A stretch of DNA of 16,580 nt from Pleurotus ostreatus/Saccharomyces cerevisiae fusant. Taxonomy: Eukaryota > Opisthokonta. The DNA lies in assembly GCA_024196135.1 (NCBI GenBank), contig JAMQCK010000753.1, forward strand, positions 1-16,580, in the 5' to 3' direction. Below the pieces are notes generated by a model. It worked only from the letters and a program-made list of their open reading frames with translations, was not told the DNA's origin and made no database searches. How positions within the stretch are numbered: position 1 is the stretch's first letter; every line of letters starts with the position of its first letter. The position numbers and the translations under genes are program-made. Shown here piece by piece: positions 1 through 8,936 of this stretch.

Positions 1-175
1 CCTCGCCAAAGGTTAATGGCGGCATCTCCTCGCGAAAAAGTTCATGGGTGGCAGGTGAACGAATAGGATATACGTCTGCCTGTGAGATAATCAGCGATGA
101 TGGGTATGGGAACGGATGGATGGGCGCGCACCATGTGACGCGTCAACGATCTGGTCGAACGCGGGCTGGTCGCGC

Positions 176-286
176 TCATGCGACGACGCAGTAGACACCG
201 GTCGTGCCGCCGCCGCTCTCAAAGTCCTCGGGGACATCGACGATCTCCTCGATGTCCGGGATGGCAGCCATGGCGAAAGCGTCCAT
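176..286 (-). CDS. Mating pheromone precursor (CaaX lipopeptide), 36 aa
   Basis: Single uninterrupted reading frame of 37 codons (ATG 284-286, TGA 176-178). The peptide starts MDAF, has an acidic middle (PDIEEIVDVPEDFE) and a Gly/Thr-rich stretch, and ends YCVVA, a CaaX box with Cys33, V34, V35, A36. This is the architecture of agaricomycete B-locus pheromone precursors: a short acidic leader, a charged processing pair, then a 10-15 residue mature part that is farnesylated and carboxymethylated on the CaaX cysteine after loss of VVA. The charged pair Glu20-Asp21 would give a mature 12-residue peptide from Phe22 to Cys33; this cleavage point is inferred. The start context (accaATGG) is good and a TATA box lies 141-148 bp upstream of the ATG. 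Secreted, it would act on a Ste3-type receptor of a compatible mate; no receptor is in the window. The alternative, a chance short frame, is unlikely given the coincidence of leader, CaaX and TATA. Confidence 0.9.
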   Translation of the reverse strand: MDAFAMAAIPDIEEIVDVPEDFESGGGTTGVYCVVA

Positions 287-426
287 TGGTGTAGAGTGAC
301 GGAGTCGGCTGAAGGACGAGAGGAGTCGGAGGTGAAGGTCCCGAAGGAGGCCGCTGGGTGAGACGGCGGGTGGGGTAGCTGGACGTAGAACGTATGTCTG
401 CTGTCGGATGAGCCTGTGCAGTCGGG

Positions 427-434
427 CTTATATA
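427..434 (-). promoter_or_regulatory. TATA box of the pheromone gene
   Basis: On the minus strand the sequence reads TATATAAG, a strong TATA box, 141-148 bp upstream of the pheromone ATG at 286. Initiation about 30 bp downstream would leave a leader of roughly 110-120 nt. A clear TATA box suits a small, inducible, highly transcribed gene. Confidence 0.7.
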
Positions 435-534
435 CTCGTCGCCCCCTTGCCGGCACGCGAAGCCACAGGGCACATTGTACTCGGCGCGCGCCCTTCCTAT
501 TGTTCTTCGAGACCCAGAAAGGTGATATTGCGCC

Positions 535-553
535 CCCGAGATCAAATCTCGGG
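535..553. repeat. Perfect dyad (8-bp arms) in the pheromone promoter
   Basis: CCCGAGAT, a 3-bp CAA spacer, and ATCTCGGG form a perfect inverted repeat about 100 bp upstream of the pheromone TATA box. The symmetry suggests a site for a dimeric DNA-binding protein; which one is unknown. The arms could also form a hairpin if transcribed. Confidence 0.55.
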
Positions 554-602
554 CTCTCGATGTCGCCTTCGCGGGACGGAAGGCGCACCCGAGGCCCTTG
601 GT

Positions 603-741
603 AGACAATAAGAGGTAGTGTGAACCGGGAGAGTGTGCCCTCCATTGCTTACGAAGCGGGACCGTCATAGCGAGCGAAGACAATAAGAGCGAGAAATAGT
701 CCGAGACCAGGTACGGAGGGGGGGGGGCAAAAGACAATAAG
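603..741. promoter_or_regulatory. Three direct copies of AGACAATAAG upstream of the pheromone gene
   Basis: Identical 10-mers lie at 603-612, 678-687 and 732-741, spaced 75 and 54 bp apart. The first two extend to AGACAATAAGAG. The core ACAAT resembles what HMG-box (SRY/SOX-like) regulators bind. HMG-box proteins such as Ustilago Prf1 and Coprinopsis Pcc1 control mating genes in basidiomycetes. A further inverted ACAATA lies at 498-503. The repeats are seen directly; their role as pheromone-response or HMG sites is inferred. Confidence 0.6.
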
Positions 742-1166
742 GATTCATTCTCGGTCCCATGTCCCGGCGGCACTTTCTATATCTTGCTTTGTCTCCGTGC
801 TCGCCATACCGAGGCATCTGTATCCCGATGGCTGATTATCGTCGGGAATTCCAAGAGCGGCTCCCCGGTTCGAAAAGTTGAACTGTCAGTGTGTCTGTGG
901 AATTTCGCATGCTCAACCGACGAACAAGAAGTAGGAGCACATCGATGAGCCGGGTACAGGCCCTGTAGCCTAGAATTCGTCCTCCTTTGAGGCCAAAGCA
1001 AGACAAGAGGAAGTACGAGGTTGAGATCAACCTCGTCCGGCCATTTCCGCAGAGCCGCGCCGGTGATCGCCGACATTGTGGCGTGGGACTGACCTTCCTA
1101 ATCCATTCTCAAGGCCTTCCTAGTCTGGCCAAAGGCTACGGCGATGTGTGCTAGACGTCATGATTC

Positions 1167-1255
1167 GTACAACATTCTTTTGCTTCTACTAGTGTACAAC
1201 ATGGATCATGGTAAGTACAACACTACGCCTCTCAAGGCTTAACCAAATACAACAT
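1167..1255 (-). repeat. Repeated TGTTGTA words at the 3' end of the IleRS transcript
   Basis: GTACAACA occurs at 1167-1174, 1194-1201 and 1215-1222, and TACAACA again at 1248-1254 inside the last codons of the synthetase. In mRNA sense these read UGUUGUA(C). Each contains UGUA, a known upstream element for mRNA 3'-end processing factors, so they may mark the poly(A) region. The three outer copies are intergenic. Confidence 0.45.
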
Positions 1256-4200
1256 GAACTTCAGATCCCCAATCTCCTGCTCCTCCTCGATGAGCGTCTG
1301 CTTGCCCTCTTTCCGCGCCTTCACGTCGACGAGGTCGCCACCGAGCGTCTTCTTGATCATCTCCGGGTACTGACCAATGGCGTCGACAAGCTCCGCACCC
1401 AAGCCCTCGCCCAGTCCGTAGAACATCTCCACATCGTCCGTCGCCTGTAAGCCCGCCTTCTTCCGCAACTTCTGCACGCGGTTCATCACCTCACGCGCAT
1501 ACCACTCGCCCTGCAGCTCCGGGTGTACCTGGATGTCGAGCCGCACCACAACGTCGTTGTCGCTGTGCGTGTCGAACTGGCCCTGGCCCTCCAGCTCGAG
1601 GTACCGCTGCACAGTGAGGTCGCCCTTGACGAGCTCGATGCCGTCGACATTGAGGGTGCCGGTCTCGACGTAGGCCTTGATGTCGTCGCTGGGTACGTTA
1701 GGCAGTGCGTTCTTGACACGGGCGAGGTCTCTGCGAAGCTTGCGACCGAGGACGGCCCAGTCTGCCACGGCGCGATAGCGCACGCCGGAGAGGGACTCGT
1801 CTGAGCTGAAGATGATGTCGCGCACGTTCAGCTCGGACTCGATGTATCTCCGTAATGGCTTGACGTCCTCGATGTACTGTGTCTCGGGGTGGAAGATGAG
1901 GAGCTCCTTGAGCGGCGTCTAGACGTGATATCAGTACTGCACTTCATTTGAATGTTTGATCCTGCGCACTTTCAACGATAGGTTGTTTTTCTCGCGCAGA
2001 TATCTTGTCAACTCAATGACGGACTGCATCCTCTTGACTTGCCGCTCGATGTCGCTGTCGAAGTACTCCTCCTTTACTTCGGGGAAGCTGAGGAAGTGCA
2101 CGGAACGAGTATCTGGCAAGCTGGGGTCCTCCGGGATAAAGGGCCGCAATGCCTGGTAGATGTTTTCTGTCATGAACGGCGTGCACGAGGACTACACCAT
2201 AGTCAGCAACCTGTGGCTCTAAAGGTCGACCTCGACTCACGAGCGTTCGACACAACGTGAACAACGCCTCAAACAAGGTGTTGAGCGCCGAGATGTTGTC
2301 TTCCTTCCCATTCTCGCCCTTCAACCGCTTCCGGTTGAACCGGATATACCAGTTCGTCAACTCATCGATCAGCCCCAGCAAGCGCGGAATGATCGTATAC
2401 AGCCGGTACGCCGCCATCTCCTCGCGCACGAGCTTAATGAGCGACTGGCAGCGCGCGAGGATCCAGCGGTCCATGATGTTGTTCGGCAGCGGCGCGTGCG
2501 CGTTGTACTTGAACTGGGCGCCGGTGGTTTTGGTGAGCAGGGCGGAGTGCCCGAGGAAGAAGCGGAAGGAATTGAGCCAGGGGAGGAGGACCTTGGAGAC
2601 GACCTCGCGCACGCCGTCTTCGCGGAAGCGCAGGTTGTCGCCGCGGACAACGGGAGAGTTGACGAGGTACATTCTGTTGGAGTCGTGTCAGAGAACAGAT
2701 ACAACCTCACAGATGATCAGCTTACCGAGTGGCATCTGCACCGTAGGTGTCGAGGATGTGGTTCGGGTCCGGGTAGTTGCGCAGGCTTTTGCTCATCTTC
2801 TTGCCGTCGCTGCACAGTCCGTCAGACGAGTAAACATCAGGACGAGCAAGACACTTACGCAGCAAGCACCAAGCCGTGCGTGATGAGGTTTTGCCACGGC
2901 GCAGAGCCGAAGAGGTGTGTCGACAACACCAACAAGGTGTAGAACCACCCTCTCGTCTGGTCGATACCTTCGCAAACGAAGTGCGCCGGGAAACAACTCT
3001 TAAACAAGTCCTTGTTCTCGAAGGGATAGTGGATCTGTGCGTATGGCATGCTGCAAGCAAGTCAGTTTTAGCCAGGAACACGGGTGAAGGAACGGACCTG
3101 CCAGACTCGAACCAACAGTCAAAAACCTCCTCGACTCGTCTCAAGACGCCCTTGCCTTGTTTCGACGGAATAGTGATGTGGTCGATCTTGTCGCGGTGCA
3201 AGTCGGTGATCCCGGTGACACCTGATAATTTCTCCAACTCCTCGACTGAGCCGATGCAGACGATCTAAGGACTTGTTAGCAAGCTCCGTGAGATAACGCC
3301 ACAGTACGTACCTCCTGCATGTCCTCACTCGCCCATAATGGGATCGGCGTGCCCCAGTACCGATTCCGTGACACGTTCCAGTCGCGGGCATTGGCTAGCC
3401 AGTTCGCGAATCGATGATCGCCCACGCTTTGCGGAACCCTGATGATTCTTCAGCAACTCATCGTACGACACCGCAAGATACCAAACCCACCATCGCGTCT
3501 TCCTGTTGTTCTCCACCAACTGGTCCACAATCGGGGACACCTTAACAAACCACACCGGGATCGCGCGGTAGATCAGCGGCGTGCCCGAGCGCCAGCAGTA
3601 CGGGTAGCTATGCTTGAGCGTGCTCTGCACGATGAGGCGGCCCTTCGCCTTAAGCGCCTTCTGGATCGCGCTGTCCGCGGCCTTGACGTGTTGGCCCTCG
3701 AAGTCCGGCACCTCGTGCGTGAAGCGGCCGACGTCGTCGATGGGGCAGGGCGGTAGCTCGTCGGGGCGGATGACTTCGTGCGCGATGGCAACGCGGTGGT
3801 CGTCTTCACCGAATGCGGGGGCCTGGTGGACGATACCAGTACCGTCTGCGTTCGTGACGTACTTGTCAACTAGGACGCGGAAAGCGCGGTCCTCATACTG
3901 AAAGTATTGTCTCAGTTACTGATCCAAAGGCTTAAACAACTTTCTTACCTGCTCGGTGAAGTACTCGAACAGCGGCACATAACGCCAGCCCTTCAAGTCA
4001 ATACCCTTCCACTCGCCGAGCTTCTTGTACTTGGCCTTCTTGGGGTCCTTGTACAGCGTGCGTAGCAGGTCCTGGTGGATGATGAAGTTCTGGTCACGCT
4101 CCTGGTCGTGGATCTTGATGTAGGTGTAATCCGGGTGCACGCAAAGCGCCAAGTTAGACGGCAGTGTCCATGGCGTAGTCGTCCAGGCCAGAAAAGACGT

Positions 4201-5019
4201 CGTCGGATCGTCAACGAGAGGGAAGGAGACAGTGACTGCGCCAGATTAGTATTTTAACCTTACTCGTGTACAATCATTACTCACCCGCAGGATCGTTCAC
4301 ATCCCTGTAGTCCATCTGCGCCTCGAAGTTTGACAAAGGAGTGTTAAGGCCGGTCGAGTAGGGCATGACGCGCAGCCCATGATATACGAGCCCCTTCTTG
4401 AACAACTCGCTGAACGCCCACCACACGCTCTCCATGAACGTCGTGTTTAGAGTCTTGTAGTCATTGTCAAAGTCGATCCAGCGGCCCATACGCTCGACCG
4501 TTGCGCGCCACTCGCTCGAATACCGCATGACGATGGACCGACACTCGGCGTTGTACTTGTCGATGCCCATCTTCATCACGTCGTCCTTCCCGCGGATGTT
4601 GAAGCGCTTGTCGATGTCCTGCTCGACCGGGAGACCGTGCGTGTCCCAGCCGAAGCGGCGGATGACGTGGTAGCCGGTCGTCGAGGCGTGTCGGGTGACG
4701 ATGTCCTATGCATGAGGTTCAGCACTATCTCGATTGCAGAGTCAGTGCCGAACGCACCTTCACCGTGCCCGCGAGTAGATGCCCGTAGTGCGGCAGACCG
4801 GTCGCGAACGGCGGTCCATCGTAGAAGGAGAACTCGGGCTTGCCCTCAGTGAGCTTCAAGCTCGTCTGGAACGCGTCGATCTCTCTCCAGAACTGGATGA
4901 TCTTCTCCTCTTCCTTGGGGAAGTCGAAGGGGGCGGAGACTGAGGGCAAGGTGAGCGCTTAGCAGGCTTCACAGCATATAGCTCAGGGAGCACTCACTGT
5001 CATGCGCCGGAAACGACAT
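1232..5019 (-). CDS. ILS1: Cytosolic isoleucyl-tRNA synthetase, 1076 aa, 12 exons
   Basis: Charges tRNA-Ile with isoleucine in the cytosol (class I synthetase with editing domain). Exons in coding order: 5019-4998, 4939-4758, 4705-4285, 4235-3949, 3897-3491, 3438-3312, 3264-3098, 3050-2859, 2809-2726, 2673-2241, 2191-1970, 1918-1232. They sum to 3231 nt, an exact 1077 codons; the 11 introns are 47-58 nt. The HIGH-type signature is HYGH (58-61) within [12 protein letters not shown], and the KMSKS signature is exact at 606-610. The stretch [12 protein letters not shown] near residue 90, the region holding [20 protein letters not shown], and the block [14 protein letters not shown] are family hallmarks. 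Length fits yeast Ils1 (1072 aa). There is no mitochondrial presequence: the protein begins MSFPAHD and goes straight into the FPKEEEK segment. Exon 1 is only 22 nt. No key residue appears missing. Confidence 0.97.
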
Positions 5020-5877
5020 GGTGGCGAGAGAGAACCTCGCAGGATGTCGATCGCTGTGTAATCGGACGCAGGAGACGATGGCGCGCACTCGCCAGCACCG
5101 AGATGGATCAGCGCGATCAGTGACTCGATCGCCTTCTCACGCCTCATTTATGACCAACCTCATCTCCCGCCAGTGTCTGTTTCTGCCTTCTGTTGCGCAT
5201 CTCTCACTTAAAGGACCGACTAGATCAGTCATACATGGTATACAATTTCTGGTCTAAATCTTGATGTACTATACATTTGCTCCAAGCCAGGACACCGCTA
5301 CCGACAACAGAATAGATGATACGAGTCGTGTATGTTCGTATGCACTCATCCCCCGTCAGCAGCTAGCCTGCTCTAGTGCAGCGAGAAGAAATAGATAATC
5401 GTACAGTAAGTAATTGAATATTGAATGATGATGACGACGATGTACTGGGTTCTTGGGACAGGGTATGATACACGCACGCGTTGCAGGTGCACCCGACGAC
5501 CTGCCTGCATTCCGGATGCGAGGCGACCGACGCCGGGCGCGGTAGGTGTATGAAGTGCGATCGGGCAGACGATAACGATGGCGATGTGAGAGCGAAGCGA
5601 GCGTGCAGGCAGTTTGGTGGGTTGGGCGTCCGGGGCCGCCGGGGCGCCCCCGCCGCTCACAGAGCACGGAGACGCGCCATCGCTGGGCGGCGTCCGCATG
5701 CGTCTCGAGGAATTTGGGGTGGGGCGAGTCTCTAGGGCGCACGGAGACGAACGACGTCGACACAGGTCCGCCAGCGGAGGCCAAGGACGCGCTCCATCGG
5801 CACGGAGAGGGACGTGGTACGGGAGGACGTTGTTCGTGGGTGCCGCAGTAAGCATGTATTGAACGACAGCTGGCGAA
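5020..5877. other. Intergenic: ILS1 promoter and PBS2 3' flank
   Basis: These 858 bp lie between two leftward genes. The left part is the ILS1 upstream region with the GTGACTC dyad. The right part follows the PBS2 stop codon. Several overlapping frames at 5360-5860 run on both strands, are Arg/Pro/Ala-rich and match nothing I recognise. They look like GC-driven chance frames, so no gene is called. Confidence 0.6.
5113..5132. promoter_or_regulatory. GTGACTC (Gcn4/Cpc1-like) site inside a dyad upstream of ILS1
   Basis: GCGATC (5113-5118) and GATCGC (5127-5132) form inverted arms around AGTGACTC, about 100 bp upstream of the ILS1 start codon. GTGACTC matches the Gcn4/Cpc1 core RTGACTCA except for the last A. 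Synthetase genes are typical targets of general amino-acid control in fungi. Assignment is by motif only. Confidence 0.4.
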
Positions 5878-7659
5878 TTACACCGAATGCGGCACGCCTT
5901 CTTCGCCGTTCGGTTGAGGTGGGGCCTTTTGAGCATCGCGGAAGGCCATAGCGGTGGTGACCCAAGCTGGCATGTCAACCTTACTCTCGGCGTCGTTGAC
6001 AATCCACGGGTGGTTCTGACAGTACGTAAGTATCGCGAACGGACTGGGATAGGATGCACTCACTAAGAGCTGCGTGTAGCTTGCACGCATGCTCGGGTGC
6101 TTGTCCAAGCAACGGGCAACAAATTCCCGAGCCACTGACGAGTATTTGTCTTCCGGCAATTCTGGTGGGTCGCCATGGATGATGGCTGTCAACTGCGAGA
6201 AGACGTTCTCGTAGGCCTCGGGAGGGTACGGATATCTGCCGACGCCAATCTCGACGATGGTCAGGCCAAGTGACCACACATCGGAAGATACGCTGTAGGT
6301 CGCGTCGCCTTGACCTCGTGATTCGCCCTGTATGCGCTCAGGCTACGAGGCGCGCTGTCAGTAGTCGTATGAATGCCGTATCTGTGATGTACGTACCGCC
6401 ATGTAGCTTTGACAGCCGATATTGGTCTTCGCCAGGGATTTATTCAACTGACCAGACACGCCGAAATCGCACAGCTTGACCTCCCCTCTCGTGTTTATCA
6501 AGATGTTAGTCGGCTTTACGTCTGTCATAGGGTTAGCGCCGCTTCCGCAGTTACAACGAGGAGCGCGCACCTCGATGTATGACGTTCAGCTCGTCCTTCA
6601 GGAACTTCAATCCCCGCACGGTGCAAGCCGCCACACGTGCCAGTACGTCTTCCGGCACGCCTGCAGCCTCGAGTTTGTCCATGCTGCCGGCGTCCATGTA
6701 CTCCATGCAGTAGTAGACGCAAGATTCGATGAAGAAAGCGCCGTAGAACTCGACGATTTCTGGCGCGACGGCGCGATTGAGAACATCCAGCTCCATGATG
6801 ATCGCATCTAATCTTGCCTTGTCGAGCTCCAGGCGGATTTCCTAGTAGGCGATGTCACGATGCGTATCACGACGTCAACGGCGGGACGTACCTTCATGGC
6901 CATCGTCACGTTCGTTGGCCTATGAAGGACCTTCTTGACTGCGCCGTATGCGCCTTTGCCAAGTTCGTCCTGGAGTTCCATCTGGCCCATGTTGATCGAG
7001 TACGTAGATCCATTGGCGAAATTGACGCCGGATGCGTGGAGGATTGCCTTTCCTGAGAAATTAAGCCGTCCAGAAGGATCGCTGCGATGGAAGTAAGTGG
7101 CCGGCCGATCGCGAAGCGGGACGCACGACGCACACGATGCGCGAAAAATTCGCGAAGGGGCTAGCCATGTGCGATTTTCGAGGCGGATCGTTTGCGAGGG
7201 TGGGACGACCAGCACCGAGGCCGGCGTTGAGGGCGCCAGACATAGACTCAACGGCGTGAGGGATGTCGCGCACGTTGAGGTTGGGCTTTGCGCGCCTTCC
7301 GGCAAGGCCAGGCGGCTTCGATCCACGACCAAGGTTCTGGACCACACTGTCTGAGTGGACTGGGCGAAGGGCAGGATGCAGGCCGTCGTGAGAACCGAGG
7401 CTTACGCCTTGGAGGGCAGCGGTGGTCGCGTCGACATTGGGGTTGTTGCGCTGTGCGTTCTGTGGCGCTAGTGTCAGCGATGGTAGCGGAGGAAGATAAG
7501 TAGAGCAGTGCGCACGTTTGCCAGCTTCTGTGCAAGCGAGGGCGGGATGGCGGGAGTCTTGCTGCCTGCGCCTGCGCGGTTGAGCTGGAGAAGGCGGTTT
7601 CCGGGGGGCTGGGCCGGCGGAGGGCGGCGGCGGATGGGATCCTGGGGCGGGGCAGACAT
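5878..7659 (-). CDS. PBS2: Pbs2-type MAP kinase kinase (HOG pathway), 490 aa, 7 exons
   Basis: Dual-specificity kinase expected to phosphorylate the Hog1 MAPK in osmotic and general stress signalling. Exons in coding order: 7659-7516, 7459-7134, 7081-6892, 6841-6571, 6521-6397, 6342-6064, 6015-5878; total 1473 nt, an exact 491 codons. Residues 1-157 are a Pro/Arg-rich, otherwise low-complexity leader. The segment [19 protein letters not shown] just before the kinase domain is typical of Pbs2. Kinase landmarks: glycine loop GKGAYGAV (198-205), Lys220, HRDVKPTN with Asp311, DFG at 329-331, activation loop SLAKT with Ser339 and Thr343 (the MAPKKK target pair), and MAPERI at 351-356. [17 protein letters not shown] further separates it from Ste7- and Mkk1-type kinases. 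No exact Sho1-binding KPLPPLP motif is seen, although PPPAQPP (13-19) is proline-rich. Complete and apparently active. Confidence 0.95.
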
Positions 7660-7848
7660 GGTGGGCGGAGGAGAGACGCGGGTCGGGGACGATGAGCGCG
7701 GCAGCCAGACGAAGGCGTTCTGCTCACTGACAGAGGGGAGAGTGAAGAAGCGATCCGGATGACCTCATCCATTGCACGCTCGACCACAATACATGTCAAC
7801 ACCATCAGCTGCGTCCCGCGTGGCGTCCTTCTGCCTTTCACCAGCACC
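7660..7848. promoter_or_regulatory. Shared divergent promoter of PBS2 and the BAG gene
   Basis: Only 189 bp separate the two start codons, so both promoters and leaders must fit here. A dyad GGATGA-CC-TCATCC occupies 7757-7770. It contains TGACCTCA, one mismatch from the CRE/ATF site TGACGTCA. No TATA box or perfect heat-shock element is seen. GAAGGCGTTC lies nearby, but its half-sites are spaced wrongly for a canonical element. Confidence 0.5.
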
Positions 7849-8521
7849 ATGGTACACGTCAAGTGGGGAAGAGAGAAGTGAGTGATTATTCTGCGTCCCT
7901 GGAAATCGTCTAAGTGCGTCAGGCTCTCATTTCAGCTCCCAGACCCCAGCACAAGGCTGGGGGACATCCGCCAAAGCATCGCGGAATACACGCATCTCCC
8001 GCCTGATGCATTCAAACTCGTCCATTCGGGCGTCGTCATGAAAGACGACAATGCACCCAGTACGCCCCAGCCTTCATCCCCAAATATCATAGCTGACCTT
8101 CGCAGTCTCCGCCTACCACCTCAAGCCAAACTCGACGATCGCCGTCATCGGCACCGCGGACGCGCCACCCAGCGCGCCGGCCCAGCAGGCCAAGCCTACG
8201 CCCGCCCCGCCTCGCTCTGAGCAGTCTACCATCAATCAGATCCAGTCCGAGATGCAAAACGTCCGGTCCTCGCTGGGACGCGACCTCGAGAACCTTCTGG
8301 GCTCGCTGCCCCAGTACCATACGGATGGCGACAACAAAGCCTTCATGGATCGCGAGCACCTCCGCCTCGGCGAGCTCCTGCTGCAGTCCCTGCTTCGGCT
8401 CGATGGGATCAATGCCGAGAGCGAGTGGCAGGACGCGCGGCGTGAGCGGAAGGAGAGCGTGCGTGAGGTACAGGGTCTGCTCGACCGTCTGGACGGCGCA
8501 TGGCAGAACCGGGGCAACTAA
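7849..8521 (+). CDS. BAG-domain Hsp70 co-chaperone with N-terminal ubiquitin-like domain, 193 aa
   Basis: Predicted nucleotide-exchange factor for Hsp70, like fission-yeast Bag101/Bag102 and animal BAG1. Exons 7849-7877, 7923-8059 and 8106-8521 sum to 582 nt, an exact 194 codons; introns are 45 and 46 nt. Residues 1 to about 71 form a ubiquitin-like fold: VKWGREKLSFQLP, then LGDIRQSIAEYTHLPPDAFKLVHSG, then the closing strand STIAVIG. A Pro/Ala linker (about 73-90) follows. The C-terminal half is helical and carries the BAG region, ending in LDRLDGAWQNRGN. No membrane segment is visible, so it is probably cytosolic, unlike yeast Snl1. The first intron must use the acceptor at 7921-7922, not the pyrimidine-rich CAG 16 bp further on, to keep the frame and give EKLSFQLP. 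The kinase gene next door is divergently transcribed. Confidence 0.9.
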
Positions 8522-8936
8522 TGTGCTGTCGTTCTCCGATGGTAAGGCAACGCCTTAAGCTTATATCGATACCAGCCATGTAACTTATTAATCGACCCAG
8601 TATAGACGCTAGACACATCTACTTGCATTATAATACAGCCTATACAGGTTATGAGCGACAGACGTACTGTCAATGCCACTTGTAGTGTGATGATACGTCT
8701 CGCATCTCTTAGCGTCCACATACAAGAAAGAGTGTCGCCTGCATTGTACGAGGAGGGCTAATGACTGCGGGCTTCGCGTCGCGTTAGAAGTTCCCCAAAG
8801 TGGCGGGCCTGTTCAGGCTGGTACGGTAGATGGTGCTGTCATGGGTGCGCACTGTAAAAGTTATGGCAAACTGTAAGCGAATCAGTTAACCCTTCAGTGC
8901 GTCCACAAACAGATAACGCACATCGTATTTCCCTCC
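8522..8936. other. Intergenic between convergent 3' ends
   Basis: These 415 bp separate the stop codons of the BAG gene (+) and SNU23 (-). The left part is relatively AT-rich (about 8560-8660), as expected of 3' UTR and poly(A) sequence. I see no coding or RNA-gene signal. Confidence 0.6.

Larger units (their letters stand above)
287..1231. other. Intergenic: pheromone promoter and 3' flank of the IleRS gene
   Basis: These 945 bp separate two genes that both read leftward. The left two thirds hold the TATA box, dyad and AGACAATAAG repeats, plus a run of ten G at 718-727. The right end holds the 3' flank of the synthetase gene with repeated TACAACA words. Open frames here are unrecognisable, overlap one another on both strands and show no intron-consistent coding structure, so no further gene is called. 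Confidence 0.6.

Noticed and set aside
91..773. Two leftward frames of 184 codons each covering the pheromone gene in other frames, and an 81-codon plus-strand frame at 116-361.
   Set aside because: They match no family, overlap one another, and cross the TATA box and promoter repeats. The 36-codon CaaX frame explains the locus better.
3090..3120. Minus-strand GGTTCGAGTCTGG resembling a tRNA B box.
   Set aside because: It is the coding sequence for WFESG in the IleRS gene, with no A box or acceptor stem around it. No tRNA gene was found in the window.
7346..7405. An apparent intron (GTAAGC ... ACAG) inside PBS2 exon 2.
   Set aside because: Any plausible removal (46, 55 or 59 nt) shifts the frame relative to the conserved downstream part, while reading through gives an uninterrupted frame joining both sides. 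It is kept as coding.
7688..7728. Possible heat-shock element (GAAGGCGTTC) in the BAG/PBS2 promoter.
   Set aside because: The half-sites are four bases apart instead of two, and there is no third unit.
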